From Saccharomycopsis fibuligera x Saccharomycopsis cf. fibuligera (lineage: Eukaryota; Ascomycota; Saccharomycetes; Ascoideales; Saccharomycopsidaceae), in the NCBI GenBank assembly GCA_001936135.1, contig CP012812.1, positions 2,639,656-2,703,655 of the forward strand: a DNA stretch of 64,000 nt, written 5' to 3'. The position numbers were made by a program, and so were the translations under genes. The notes below the pieces were generated by a model, which saw only the letters and a list, made by a program, of their open reading frames with translations, was not told the DNA's origin and made no database searches. Of this stretch, positions 21,110 to 35,329 are shown piece after piece; within the stretch, counting starts at the first letter, position 1; each line of letters opens with the position of its first letter.

Positions 21110-23833
21110 CTATGTATTCTTTATAAGCGCCAATGCTTGCTCAAAGAAACGTTTAAACTCTTCTTTGGTCAAAGTGCTGTTATTTTCTTCATGAGAACAC
21201 TCACTTTCTTCCTTTTCAAGAGCACTCTTCTTGATATTTATCATACTGACTTCGATCTTTCTACCACCTAAAGATCCTCCCTCAACAAGCGCAAATTGCA
21301 CCAAGTAGTCATTATTGAACTTCAAGTCCAACTGTTTCCGGTAGTTGATATTCATATAAACATACTCAATATCATGATCTTCGCCACTAGCATCTGTAAA
21401 TCTAACTTTAGCCAGATTCGAGACCTTAACTAGCGATTTACCATTGAAACTTAGATTAGATGTTTTCAAAAACTCATGCAATCCAACTTGATCCTTCAAA
21501 TACAGAGGCACAGTTTCATTGAAGTTTTCTTGATCGCCACGATTAAGCCAACCAAACGTTTTTCTTTGATCTTGTAATATATTTTCAGCACCTTTATTCT
21601 CATTGTCTTCTTCAATTTCAGCACTTTCGGACTCCTCAGAAAAAGCATCAACAAGGGTACTTGTGACAGTATTACTCAACTTCAAATCAGATGCTTTGTT
21701 AGGCAAATTCACAAAAACGTTAGATTCTCTTTCCACAGAGAGCACTTTCAAAGTATCCCATTGTACCTCATCATTAGCATTTAACTCTAACCAAATTTCA
21801 ATTGGTGGATAATTCTTGTAGTTGTCAACATTAGTAACCACAGATCTTTTACTATCACTCACATACGGACTAGGAACAAGCCTTATTTGTGTATAATAAT
21901 TGTGATTATCACTATCTTGAAATTCAAAGTCAGTAGAAGCATCATAGCTGTCCTCATTGTTGAATAATGGTAACTGAATGATATTTTTCTTCAAACCTGG
22001 AATATGAGAGTGGAAAATACAACCTTGTTGTGCATCGTTCACATCCATATTGTCAAGTTGTGATACTACATCAGACGCATCTTTTTCATTATTATCTTTT
22101 AGCATTTCTATGGCATGATATTTCATATCTGCGTCAAATAAAATTTGGCCAAAAGTAGCTGATAAAGTCGGTGGATTCCACCTTTGAGAAGCAGTTCCTT
22201 TAACTTCCTTATTTTTCAAGGCAAAATCACTTAATCTTTCATACATTTCATCAATTTGGCTTTCTGTAAATGTAAATGTTGCATTATCAGGTATACTCTC
22301 TGCTTTTGTTTCCTCATCTTTCAGTTCATTTATTTTTTTACTCACTACCGGAGCTCTAAGTCTGTACCATTCTTTGATTCGATATATCCAGGGCAAAGAT
22401 TTGCTATCAACATAACGATAAAATTTTACTTGATCCTCACTCTTTTGTAAAAATTTCTTGTAATTAGAATAAAAATTATTCAAGTGCGAGTTATAGTTCA
22501 AGTACCAAAGCAATAATCTTTTTGCTCTTGATAAACCACTATAACTAACTGCATTCAAAATATATGTGTTGGCATTGATTTTGTCAAAATAGACATCAGA
22601 CACTTTCTGTATATGACTTATTGGCAAGATGTCGCGTTCTTTAACACTATTAGTACTATTCTCAACGCTTTCTTTGGCACTGTCTTTGTTAGGAGCCACA
22701 TTAGTAGTAACAAATAAGTTGTTAATAGCTTCAAAATCAATAAATTGTTTTTTTAAAGATTGGAGGAAACTATTTAAAGTGGCTTCAAACCATCTAATTC
22801 TGGATTCGGTTGCTGTCACAATCAAATTGTTGTCTCTACTAAACAAGATCTTCACCATATTGGAAGTATAGTTGAAAAGCATTTTACCGTTATCACTAAA
22901 CAAGAAAAACATAATCTTTTTACTTGCCCCGAATCGTTTAGTGGTTATCATTTCATCAGTCAGCTGTTTCAGACTTTTGATCTTATTTACAAGATCAGGT
23001 GTCCCTTCTTCGTCATCAGCTTTTAACCCCCACATATCATTTAATATCAATTTGGCATAATAAGTTTTACTCTTAGATCTTGGTAATCTTTTTGGGCCTT
23101 TGTAATATGAACTGGCATATGCTAACAAGTTCTTCAACGAGTAGCCAGAATATAAATTTTTGAATAACATTTGATATGATTTCAACAGCACGTTTGATTC
23201 AAGAGGTTTTAGCTCATTGATAGAATCAAAAAGTTGCTCGTTTGAAGCATTTTGCTCAAACACTAACAACTGCTGTCTATCTTCATCCAAAAGCTGTTCG
23301 TAAAAATTGATATCTCCGGATATGCCCTTTATTGCTTCTCCATTAGCTGAAGCTAAAAGGGCATCATTGTCACCAGAAATGGTTGATTCAGTGTTGTTAG
23401 TTTCTTTTTTACTTGATCTGTTGCCTTTCTTGGGCACGTTTGCCTCACCTCTTTTAGATTTTTTAGCTAAAAGATCTCCCGGCGCCGGCAGATGCCGTAG
23501 TTGCGTTCGTTTATGTTTCTGCTGCTTTATAGCTCTAAGTGGATCATATTTGCTCATGTATCTTGGTAGAGTTTTGATAACCCCCGAAGTTTGTGCATCC
23601 AAAATTACAATCTTATTTGGGCGTTTTAATATCGTTGTTTCGTTATATCTGTTCTCATCGCCGTTGAAATTACGATGGTTGTTATTATTATTGTGGTCAT
23701 CATCATCGTTGTTTTTACCATCATGGTGATGTTCGTTAAATAGAAATGATGTAGCGAAAATATTGCGGACTGGCAAAATGTGAGACTTGTTTAGGCTCAC
23801 GTTTTTATTAGCACAATTCAATACCCTCAACAT
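21110..23833 (-). CDS. Mitochondrial Sls1-like protein
   Basis: 907 residues. The N terminus MLRVLNCANKNVSLNKSHILPVRNIFATS is basic with no acid residues, a probable mitochondrial presequence, followed by a His/Asp/Asn-rich low-complexity stretch. The middle (NLLAYASSYYKGPKRLPRSKSKTYYAKLILNDMWGL) and later segments (SLPWIYRIKEWYRLRAP; QRWNPPTLSATFGQILFD) resemble the Sls1 family of inner-membrane proteins that link mitochondrial transcription and translation with Nam1 and Rpo41. It is longer than S. cerevisiae Sls1 (643), mainly through low-complexity inserts. I recognise the pattern from memory, not from an alignment; another mitochondrial expression factor is possible. Confidence 0.5.
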   Translation of the reverse strand: MLRVLNCANKNVSLNKSHILPVRNIFATSFLFNEHHHDGKNNDDDDHNNNNNHRNFNGDENRYNETTILKRPNKIVILDAQTSGVIKTLPRYMSKYDPLRAIKQQKHKRTQLRHLPAPGDLLAKKSKRGEANVPKKGNRSSKKETNNTESTISGDNDALLASANGEAIKGISGDINFYEQLLDEDRQQLLVFEQNASNEQLFDSINELKPLESNVLLKSYQMLFKNLYSGYSLKNLLAYASSYYKGPKRLPRSKSKTYYAKLILNDMWGLKADDEEGTPDLVNKIKSLKQLTDEMITTKRFGASKKIMFFLFSDNGKMLFNYTSNMVKILFSRDNNLIVTATESRIRWFEATLNSFLQSLKKQFIDFEAINNLFVTTNVAPNKDSAKESVENSTNSVKERDILPISHIQKVSDVYFDKINANTYILNAVSYSGLSRAKRLLLWYLNYNSHLNNFYSNYKKFLQKSEDQVKFYRYVDSKSLPWIYRIKEWYRLRAPVVSKKINELKDEETKAESIPDNATFTFTESQIDEMYERLSDFALKNKEVKGTASQRWNPPTLSATFGQILFDADMKYHAIEMLKDNNEKDASDVVSQLDNMDVNDAQQGCIFHSHIPGLKKNIIQLPLFNNEDSYDASTDFEFQDSDNHNYYTQIRLVPSPYVSDSKRSVVTNVDNYKNYPPIEIWLELNANDEVQWDTLKVLSVERESNVFVNLPNKASDLKLSNTVTSTLVDAFSEESESAEIEEDNENKGAENILQDQRKTFGWLNRGDQENFNETVPLYLKDQVGLHEFLKTSNLSFNGKSLVKVSNLAKVRFTDASGEDHDIEYVYMNINYRKQLDLKFNNDYLVQFALVEGGSLGGRKIEVSMINIKKSALEKEESECSHEENNSTLTKEEFKRFFEQALALIKNT

Positions 23834-24157
23834 ATTACTGTATCATTGCCTAATGGTGTTGTTCTCTTCGCAGTATAATAATGCCTGGTTGTATGTTCAT
23901 TTGAAAAGTTTTTTTTTTTTTTTATAATTTTTCTTGATGCTCTGCTTTTCCTCACACTTTTTCTTATGCGCACTGCTGCAAAGTGCTTTATAATACTTGC
24001 ATAATAATACATATAGAAACATGATATAAAATAAACAAAATCACAAATTGTTTAAGAAAGCTAGCTAGAGAGAAACAAAACAAAATAAAACAGAAATAAT
24101 TAGAAAGAAATCTATAGAAACATATAAGATAAAAAGTAAAATTAAACTAAATTACAG
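23834..24157. other. Intergenic: Sls1-like promoter and Csc1/Phm7-like 3' end
   Basis: 324 bp of AT-rich sequence with a T-run at 23910-23922 and an A-rich stretch near 24060-24140. No RNA gene or named site is seen. Confidence 0.4.
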
Positions 24158-27100
24158 CTACTCCCACTCAAAAAGTTCGAGTTTTTTCCGCACAGTGGTG
24201 TCGTCATTAATCAATACAATGTCTCCACCATCCATACCGATCCATGGTCCATCTAGTGGCTGAATAAGATATGGGTATTTGTAAGTCAAGTTCTTCTCTC
24301 GTATCTCATCAAGGGTTTTTGATATGGAGTTGCGAAAATATCTTCTTGTGTATTTTGATGTGTGCGTAGGAGCAAAATATGAATCAGGTTGTCGCTGTCC
24401 CAACAAGTTGGGGTTAATGGTAGAGAAAAACTCACTAGCTAATGACACACTTGGTTCCAAATTGTTGGCTGCTTGGTTCTCAATATCCTCAACTAGCTCA
24501 TTGTTAATGGAGCCATTGGATCCATTAACATTATATTCATTAGGATTTAATGCCGTTTTTCCGTTATGAACAATAGCATTTCTATTTTCGTCTTCCACCA
24601 AAGATTCTGGATCGTCTAAGTAATGAGCGGTTTGTCCTTGCGCTTCTTCGTCATTTTGTTTAATTGACCTAAGAGCAATGAAAAATGACAATGGCACGTA
24701 ATGTTTTTGAAAATCGTACAAGAACCCAATAGTGATGAATGGTAATGGGGCAAGGAAAAAAGCCAACACAAACCCATTTTGCAAAGCTAGAAGGCCAGCC
24801 ATGGTCAATTGGAAAATGAGCAATCCTAAAATAATTCTTCTGAAGACAAGAGGCCATACTTTGCCAGTAGAGTGCGGTGGGTGCACCATCAGGTACATTA
24901 ATTGATATTTGTAAACGTAATAACCGATTATAAAGTAAATCAAACCGCTGACCAAAATCTTTGTCGACATAACTGAGTAAATGATCGTTATAATTAAAAT
25001 CAAAACTGGTTGCGGTAATGCTAACCCAAAGTTAAACACGGGCGGCTTATAGAGTTTTTTGAACTCTCTGGGTGTTGTGCACTTGGTATAAAAGAATGGG
25101 AATTTAACCACGGAACCAAACAATAAAAGTTTAAAAGGAAACATACCAATTCCCTGGAAAATGATTAAGTCAACATAAAACAATGACAAGTCTTTAAGTG
25201 AGGTGGCTAACTGTTTTGCAATTTGTGTAGTGTCACTTAAGAAACTCCAATAATTCGATGCTGTACCAGCCAACGTAAAGACCAAAAACAAATTGACAAA
25301 CAAATAAAAGAAGTTCTTTGAAACAATGGACAACTCTTCTTCTCCATGAGAAATAAACCCTTGCATCGATGACAACTTGACATAAAAGAATGGAATAATT
25401 ACATTTAACAATGTAAATATATAAGTTGGTAAAAGGCCAGTTACAAAACTCTCCACTTGCTTATGTGCTTTTAAGAACTCGCCCAACTCAGGGAAAAATT
25501 TGGAAATGGTCTTGACGTTCAATAATGTTGCCAAGTATGAAACTGGGAAAATTAACGCCACACTAACTATGGTAATTATGACTGTTATGTAGTATGATTT
25601 AGCGATTCTTTCTTTTCTTGATAAGCATACATTATCCCACATCACATCATGAGGAGCTGGAGCTAACTTTGTAGTTAGATAGTTTGCATGAGGATCCAAT
25701 ACTGCTTGGGCTACCATTTGTGCAGAAGCCACTGATTCCATTGTAATGAATGCAGTAGGAGTAGCTGGATAGTACCGATATCTTGCCTTTCTAATTTCTT
25801 CATCAACAACATGTAATTGATTTGTAAGATAATCTATTGCATCAACTTGTTTCCCAAATATGCCAAAATAGCCATTGTTAATTTTCGGACGTTTCAATTG
25901 TAGCTGGTTTTGGGCCAAATTAATGAGTCCTGCACTAATTGTTGAATTTGCATCATCAATGTTGTGCTGGTTATTGCTGTAAATTATTCTTCGATTCAAA
26001 AACTCTGCTTCTTCGTCAGGATCGTCGTCACCATTATCACCATGGTTGGTTTCATTTCTAGCAAGACCATTTACTATGTTTTCTATGTTCTCTGATAAGT
26101 TATCATCAGCGAAAACAGAATTTTCTTCTTCGTTATCGCTATATTTTGTCTTTGCTGCTAACTTATTTAGTGCCCCAGAGTTGAGCCCCTTGGAGCTACT
26201 CAAAGCGAAAATTCCATTATCAATTCCTTCAAAAGTAAAATTTCTGGAGCCGATATCAAACGGCTTAAGATATTTGCTCCATGTTTTTTCCAATTTAATA
26301 ATGATGGCTCTTCGTTGTTTAAACAAGTTATTCAAAGGTTTCCATTCACGACATATAGTGACAGATAGTACTTTGCCTATATTCAACAGTTCAATATGCT
26401 TCCCAAGACGTTCTTCATCTCTCAAGTCAGCAGGTATTCCAGACAATCGAATAGTTCTATCAGTTACTGAGTTTTGTTTACCCAAATACTCTTGTCTGAT
26501 GGATAAGACATGTTTTGTCTGACGGAAAAGACACCACACAACAATGATGGTAAACGTATAGGTGAACACCACATACATCCATAAATATCCTTCATATTCC
26601 TCAGGTGCAGTTCCCAGAATATCATCTGCCATTGCAGATAAACTATTGTTAATGTTATCACCATCACCTTGATCATAACCACCGGTATAGTGGTATCTGA
26701 TGGGGGAAATGATGAAGAACCCGAAGAAGGCACAAGCAGCTAACAATCTTATTGCCATTTTGAAAAAACTCAAAAACACAAACGCATCTAGTCCAGCATG
26801 TTCCAAAACTTGGGTTTCATTTACTTGACTGATGACTTTGATCCATCTAATGAACGAGCTTTTAGGAAGCTGCGGTAATCCTTTACGACGCAATAATCTA
26901 GCACTGTACAATTTGGGCCATTTGCAGCGTAAAACACAAAAAGTGATGAAATTAATAAAACCCAAGACAAAAGCGATAACTAATTGGGTTCTTATCATTC
27001 GAGCAGTCGGCCTTTGAATATCGGGCACTTTAGGATCATCATGGGACTTTAATGGCGCTATTGCCAAAACCATCGTCAGTAGAGCTTTGAAGTAGCTTTG

Positions 27101-27190
27101 CACCATGCCCATAATTCCGGGTGTGGTATAATGTGGTTGTGTGGCTGACGCTTGTAGCGTCAGACTCACAAATTCTGGCGAAACTGCCAT
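24158..27190 (-). CDS. Csc1/OSCA/TMEM63-type cation channel protein (Phm7-like)
   Basis: 1010 residues from the chosen ATG at 27190 (MAVSPEFVSLTLQ). The frame runs 58 codons further up, but that part is not family-like, and the chosen start puts the first helix near residue 70, as in Phm7/Rsn1. The order is: N-terminal membrane part (RTQLVIAFVLGFINFITFCVL; FVFLSFFKMAIRLLAACAFFG); cytosolic domain with an RRM-like fold (DRTIRLSGIPADLRDEERLGKHIE to TPTAFITMESVASAQMVAQA); then from about residue 535 the multi-helix RSN1_7TM region (SYYITVIITIVSVALIFPVSYLA). These proteins are hyperosmotic or mechanosensitive Ca2+-permeable channels. Length is nearest S. cerevisiae Phm7 (991). A CTG codon at 24890-24892 falls at a hydrophobic position of a membrane segment. 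Confidence 0.88.
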   Translation of the reverse strand: MAVSPEFVSLTLQASATQPHYTTPGIMGMVQSYFKALLTMVLAIAPLKSHDDPKVPDIQRPTARMIRTQLVIAFVLGFINFITFCVLRCKWPKLYSARLLRRKGLPQLPKSSFIRWIKVISQVNETQVLEHAGLDAFVFLSFFKMAIRLLAACAFFGFFIISPIRYHYTGGYDQGDGDNINNSLSAMADDILGTAPEEYEGYLWMYVVFTYTFTIIVVWCLFRQTKHVLSIRQEYLGKQNSVTDRTIRLSGIPADLRDEERLGKHIELLNIGKVLSVTICREWKPLNNLFKQRRAIIIKLEKTWSKYLKPFDIGSRNFTFEGIDNGIFALSSSKGLNSGALNKLAAKTKYSDNEEENSVFADDNLSENIENIVNGLARNETNHGDNGDDDPDEEAEFLNRRIIYSNNQHNIDDANSTISAGLINLAQNQLQLKRPKINNGYFGIFGKQVDAIDYLTNQLHVVDEEIRKARYRYYPATPTAFITMESVASAQMVAQAVLDPHANYLTTKLAPAPHDVMWDNVCLSRKERIAKSYYITVIITIVSVALIFPVSYLATLLNVKTISKFFPELGEFLKAHKQVESFVTGLLPTYIFTLLNVIIPFFYVKLSSMQGFISHGEEELSIVSKNFFYLFVNLFLVFTLAGTASNYWSFLSDTTQIAKQLATSLKDLSLFYVDLIIFQGIGMFPFKLLLFGSVVKFPFFYTKCTTPREFKKLYKPPVFNFGLALPQPVLILIITIIYSVMSTKILVSGLIYFIIGYYVYKYQLMYLMVHPPHSTGKVWPLVFRRIILGLLIFQLTMAGLLALQNGFVLAFFLAPLPFITIGFLYDFQKHYVPLSFFIALRSIKQNDEEAQGQTAHYLDDPESLVEDENRNAIVHNGKTALNPNEYNVNGSNGSINNELVEDIENQAANNLEPSVSLASEFFSTINPNLLGQRQPDSYFAPTHTSKYTRRYFRNSISKTLDEIREKNLTYKYPYLIQPLDGPWIGMDGGDIVLINDDTTVRKKLELFEWE

Positions 27191-27751
27191 GGAGGAATTT
27201 GGCTTGCAACCTGAACTGTTTGTTATGTAAGAATGATTGTAATTTAAAAAAGTCGGTATTATACTCTTGTAATTCTGCAAATGAAAATACCCGAGCTCAA
27301 TTGAATAAAAGCCAGCAAGCGTGTGGGATTGCAACGATTCGAAAACAAAAATTAAAAGTTTCAAAAGGAATGAAAAGACTGAGCCTGCACAGGCTGGAGA
27401 GTTAAGATATATAAAAATTTGAAGTAAAAAATAACGCTTAAACTCTTCAATGATAATGACTGGTGGCGCCAGAAAGACAATATTTTATGTGTTAAGTCAG
27501 TTCTAGTTCGTGTTTATCGTTCAAACGTCACTTGGAAATCTCTCGCTGTGGCTCTGCAGCAGAACGCCCAAAAAGTGTTGGTCGTGCGCTTTGTTGCATG
27601 TGATACTGCCTTACCTCTAGTAAATGTTACTGAGGAGACTATAATATTTACACCATCTGTTATACATATTAATTGGAAAAAGTAATTCTCGTTAAACATT
27701 AATAAGATAAAAAGCTAATAAAATAGTATATGCTTACATGAAATAGATACA
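27191..27751. other. Intergenic: Csc1/Phm7-like promoter and Ref2-like 3' end
   Basis: 561 bp between two minus-strand genes. A short minus-strand frame at 27514-27699 has no recognisable content. No RNA gene or repeat is seen. Confidence 0.4.
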
Positions 27752-31152
<3,401 letters not shown>

Positions 31153-32413
31153 ATATAGAGCAGGTAAAGCGAAATCCTATATAAGTTTTGCAATATGTAA
31201 ACAACAAGCAAGCCAGGTAAAGGAAAAAAGGATAATAGACTAAAATATGAAAATACCAACGAATCAATAATAAGTAAGAGTACGACTAGATCAACAGCCA
31301 GACGAATTACGTGTGGTATGGTATGGAAAGAAAGGGCTATTGTCAGGCTGTTTGAGAAGCAGTGGAAGGAAGGAAGGAAGGAAGGAAAGATGTTTGTGGC
31401 GAAGGAACACGGCAAACAGATAATGCTGCGAGAAGACAGGAGAGGGAGGAATGATGGAGCTATGTATATTTAATAAGCCTTGTGCCGAATATACAAACAG
31501 AGTTAGCCAAGACAGTAGCTGAGACGGCTTGCGAAACAAGGGAACAAAAGAAGCAGAGATATTGTCGAGAACAGCAGAGGCAGTGGCAGCGACAGAGAGA
31601 AACTAGACGACGAGAATTGAGAGTGGTTCAAGCCAGTTTGCATGCTAACTGCTGGTCTCCTCCGTTTACTGGCAAAGTGCAGCCAGCGAAGAGAATTCTT
31701 TGAGCGGAATGGAAAAAAAAAACAAGAAAAGAGAAACAGAAGCGCAGCAGCGCAGCTGCGCAGAGATGATTACCCGCACATTACTACTCTTACGTAATAT
31801 AGAGATAATACATATCAGCTGATTGGGATATCACATGACAGGGTGCCCTATATGCTATATGCACTACATGGCGCCCGGTTGCGGTGCCCCGAGGACTGCC
31901 AAACAGAACAGAAGACAACAAGAAAACGAGAAAAAGAAGTGAGAAATTAAGAGAAAAAGACAACAGTTGGTTACAAAAATCAACTGCAATCACAGCAAAC
32001 GCAGTATACTGGAGCACTTCATTAGCCATTCCATTCCACCCACTGCTCATCCTGGGGTTAATACTGGCATATCTACGTCAAAGTCCACGTCAACATCCAC
32101 GTCCTTGCAAATACCATCCGCCCATTGCTATTTCGCAAAAGCCTGTCCTTTACTCCAACTCTCTCCTCCTGCCGCTGGCCGATCTTGTTTCCTTCCACAA
32201 ATCAACTCCCAAATCCACAACTCCAATCCACACTCTGTCCTATACAGCGCTTCCATTCTCTTGTCTACTCTTGTCTCCATTTTTCCTGCTCTTATCTCCT
32301 CAAGTCTTCCACTTTTGGATTGCCGCTCCCAATAGTGCTGTTTCTCCGTTTATGTTAGGTATACTTATCTCCTCTTTTCTCGCTGGACTGGTTGCTTCAC
32401 TTCCCCAAAAGTA
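31153..32413. promoter_or_regulatory. Divergent promoter region, Ref2-like and FHA genes
   Basis: 1.26 kb between divergent genes. It contains a (GGAA)n microsatellite at about 31368-31387, a GC-rich palindromic patch (GCGCAGCAGCGCAGCTGCGC, about 31742-31762), and a pyrimidine-rich right part that looks like the 5' leader of the FHA gene. A 176-codon frame (31884-32414) crosses the leader and ends at TAATG, overlapping the FHA start; it has the composition of leader sequence and I do not call it a gene. Confidence 0.5.
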
Positions 32414-35329
32414 ATGTCTTTTCAGTCTTCCATAGATTCAAAAAGCCCTACTCTGGATGCGTCCTCATCAAACGCAACTGCAAGCGCCGACAGTTTCTTT
32501 CAATCCTTAAACAATAATGATCCCTCTTTAGTCCAAGACTTCTCCCCTTCAGCTTTCCCAAAATCAAAAAATCAAGATAATATACCCGTCAAATTGGACA
32601 TCAAGTCCAACAACAACAACAACAACAACAACACCACCACCTCCACCTTTGATAGCCCTTCTTCTGCATCTTCATCCTCATCTTCCTCCCCTTCCACATC
32701 TCTAAGCATTCAGCAACAACAACTCGCTAGAGCAAATAGAAGACGTTCAAATTCAAAATCAAGAAGACAAATCAATCCAATACCGCCATCGTTTTCTCCC
32801 GGCCCAAGCCATTTGTCCTCGGCAAACTCTTCCAACTCCTCACACTCTGCTTTACCAAGAACTAAAATCGATAGATCTCAAGTTCAATATAACCTCATTC
32901 TTACTTCTCTTAATGGTACCTTTGAAAAAAAATCACTTATAATCCCATACCATCCAGATGTCTTGAAGTTGGGAAGACCCGCCGGTACGAAAGTTCAGCC
33001 GACACCTACTAATGGTTACTTTGATTCTAGGGTGTTGTCGAGAAATCATGCGCAACTTTTTGCTGATATGAATACTGGCCAAGTTTATTTGAAAGACTTG
33101 GGGTCCTCCAATGGTACTTTTGTTAATGGCAAAAAAATTGCGTCCGAAAAAGATAGCGAACCAACAGAGATTAAAAAAGGTGACGTTATTGACTTGGGGT
33201 TTGACATTGAAAGTCACCAAAACCACCGTAAAATAAGTGCTAAAGTGGAAAACATAATAATAAGGCCGTTGACTAGCAATTCGAAGAGTTTGATCACCAA
33301 CATAATCAATAATAGTGATGATACTACCGCCAATGTTTCATTGTTTGAAATTGAAAACGATGTCAAGAATTCAATCTTGAGTAACTCTTTTGATTCAGCT
33401 CTTTTTGGTGACATACTACCCAATTTTGAAGATAATGTACTAAATATTAAAAATGATTCAATGACAGGATTGTCCATAAACTCAAACTTAACCACATCTT
33501 CCAATTTGGATTTTCAAATAAAAACTTTGATCAACGAAATTTATTTAACAAAGAACTCTATTTTAAAAATCAAATCGGTTGAAGCTTTTTTGAAAAAATA
33601 CATTAAAAATTTAAAGAAAATTGAAATTGAGAAAAACGAAGCAAGCAAAAATAAAGTCAAAGATTATGAACAGCAGTTAGCTAAAAAGTTTGAGAATGAA
33701 TTACATCAAAAGCAAAAGGATTATGAAAAGAAATTTGCTAAGCTAACTGATAATTACAAACAAATCAAGAATGAAAACGAAATTTTGGCTCAATCTTCAA
33801 GTGAGTTACATAAACAGGAAACATTGCTCAAAACCGAGCTTGACACTGCTAAGAAGGAAAAACAAGAGCTTACCACAGAAAATAACACTCTTAAAAATGA
33901 TATTGAATCCAAAATACATGAGCTCAATGACTGGAAGATTAAATTTACGGAGCTAGAAGCTAAAATACAAGAGTATCAAACTAAGGCTCCCTTAGTTGAC
34001 AAAAACTTGCAAACAGATCCTATCATATTGAAAAAGTATAATAAAAAAGATTTGTGTGCGTTAAACGATAATGATAGCGATTCTTCAACATTGAATGAAG
34101 ATGATATAAATTTGCAAAAGTTGGCAAAGTCGCTAAACGCAAGAAGTAATGAATACAGTTCAGATTCCTCTCATTTGAAAAAATCCGTTAACAATAATAA
34201 CGTTATTACAAACAACGAACAACAGGCTGACTTAGAGAAAATGAACGCAAACACTAATGATGCATTAGAAAACCAAAAAGATGAAGACGACAATCTTAAA
34301 AAGTCTATCACTACTGGTATTCCTACGGTTCACAGCGATGAAGATTTGAATAGCATGTCAAGTCGAAATAATATTATAACTGATGAAAAAGCTATTTCTG
34401 ATGATGATGGTGGCTTACCTTCCCCCACTGTCGATAGAGACGCTAATATCCAGCTGTCCACTTCTAAGACTGGCGAAAGCTCAAATTTCCAAGGCACGGC
34501 AAATGAAAAAGATTCTCATAATGATGGTTTGACTCATGAGAAAACTGGATTATTGGACTTCAATAAAGAAAGTCCTCTTAACATTTCGATAGCCGATGGC
34601 TTTGATAGTCGACCACTACACAATAAAGAGCAGCAAAGCGGAGAAGACTCACGCAAGCAGATACACCACAATCATAGTCACAATCACAATGAAAAGAAAA
34701 AATTGCTGGAAGGCGAAAATGATTTTGCAAATGACGAGCTTCTTTTGAAATACAATGAATTGCTTGAGAAATTTGAGAAACTTGAAATAGAAAACTCCTC
34801 AATAAAAAACCATATTGGAATAAGGGACGAAAAAATTGGATTTTTAGAGGAACAAATCCAAAACGCGTCGCGCCATGATTTTTCGTCTAATGGTTTGCCT
34901 TATGAAGAGCACATAAAGTCGCCAATAAATAATAGCCAATGGCTTGAAGGTTCAGATTCTGTTTTATCTAGAAGAGGTACATTGTCAAATAATTTTTCCA
35001 ACCCATTGACCCGGACTCCTTCTAATGTTTCAACAAATTCTGTGTCATCCCGCAACATACCACTGTCCCCGTTGTTTGGGATTTTTAGCCCCACGTTGTC
35101 ACATATAAACAGATTACGTTCAAAAAATGTTAGTGAACAAGAATTAGAAGAAAACTTTACCAATATAGATGAAGATAATTTGGATAGCTCCAAACGAAAC
35201 TCTGCCGAGTTTAACTATAATCCCAATGGCAGTGGCATGTTCATCAAACCGGAAAATACAAAAGTGAGTCTTGTAACTACAGTAGGCGTTATTATAATTG
35301 GCATGATGATCTCTAAATTCAAGGGGTAG
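32414..35329 (+). CDS. VPS64: Tail-anchored FHA-domain protein (Vps64/Far9-Far10 type)
   Basis: 971 residues. After a Ser/Asn-rich N terminus comes an FHA domain at about residues 165-260 with all landmarks (LKLGRPAG; SRVLSRNHAQLF; LKDLGSSNGTFVNGKKI), which binds phosphothreonine. Long coiled coils follow at about 385-525 and 770-815, separated by acidic, Ser-rich linkers and a His-rich patch. The last 20 residues, SLVTTVGVIIIGMMISKFKG, form one membrane helix with a basic tip: a C-terminal anchor in ER or nuclear envelope. FHA, coiled coil and tail anchor define the Vps64/Far10 (SLMAP) family of the Far/STRIPAK complex, which acts in pheromone arrest and TORC2 signalling. It is longer than the S. 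cerevisiae proteins (604 and 478). The family is firm; the paralogue is not. Confidence 0.8.
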   Translation: MSFQSSIDSKSPTLDASSSNATASADSFFQSLNNNDPSLVQDFSPSAFPKSKNQDNIPVKLDIKSNNNNNNNNTTTSTFDSPSSASSSSSSSPSTSLSIQQQQLARANRRRSNSKSRRQINPIPPSFSPGPSHLSSANSSNSSHSALPRTKIDRSQVQYNLILTSLNGTFEKKSLIIPYHPDVLKLGRPAGTKVQPTPTNGYFDSRVLSRNHAQLFADMNTGQVYLKDLGSSNGTFVNGKKIASEKDSEPTEIKKGDVIDLGFDIESHQNHRKISAKVENIIIRPLTSNSKSLITNIINNSDDTTANVSLFEIENDVKNSILSNSFDSALFGDILPNFEDNVLNIKNDSMTGLSINSNLTTSSNLDFQIKTLINEIYLTKNSILKIKSVEAFLKKYIKNLKKIEIEKNEASKNKVKDYEQQLAKKFENELHQKQKDYEKKFAKLTDNYKQIKNENEILAQSSSELHKQETLLKTELDTAKKEKQELTTENNTLKNDIESKIHELNDWKIKFTELEAKIQEYQTKAPLVDKNLQTDPIILKKYNKKDLCALNDNDSDSSTLNEDDINLQKLAKSLNARSNEYSSDSSHLKKSVNNNNVITNNEQQADLEKMNANTNDALENQKDEDDNLKKSITTGIPTVHSDEDLNSMSSRNNIITDEKAISDDDGGLPSPTVDRDANIQLSTSKTGESSNFQGTANEKDSHNDGLTHEKTGLLDFNKESPLNISIADGFDSRPLHNKEQQSGEDSRKQIHHNHSHNHNEKKKLLEGENDFANDELLLKYNELLEKFEKLEIENSSIKNHIGIRDEKIGFLEEQIQNASRHDFSSNGLPYEEHIKSPINNSQWLEGSDSVLSRRGTLSNNFSNPLTRTPSNVSTNSVSSRNIPLSPLFGIFSPTLSHINRLRSKNVSEQELEENFTNIDEDNLDSSKRNSAEFNYNPNGSGMFIKPENTKVSLVTTVGVIIIGMMISKFKG

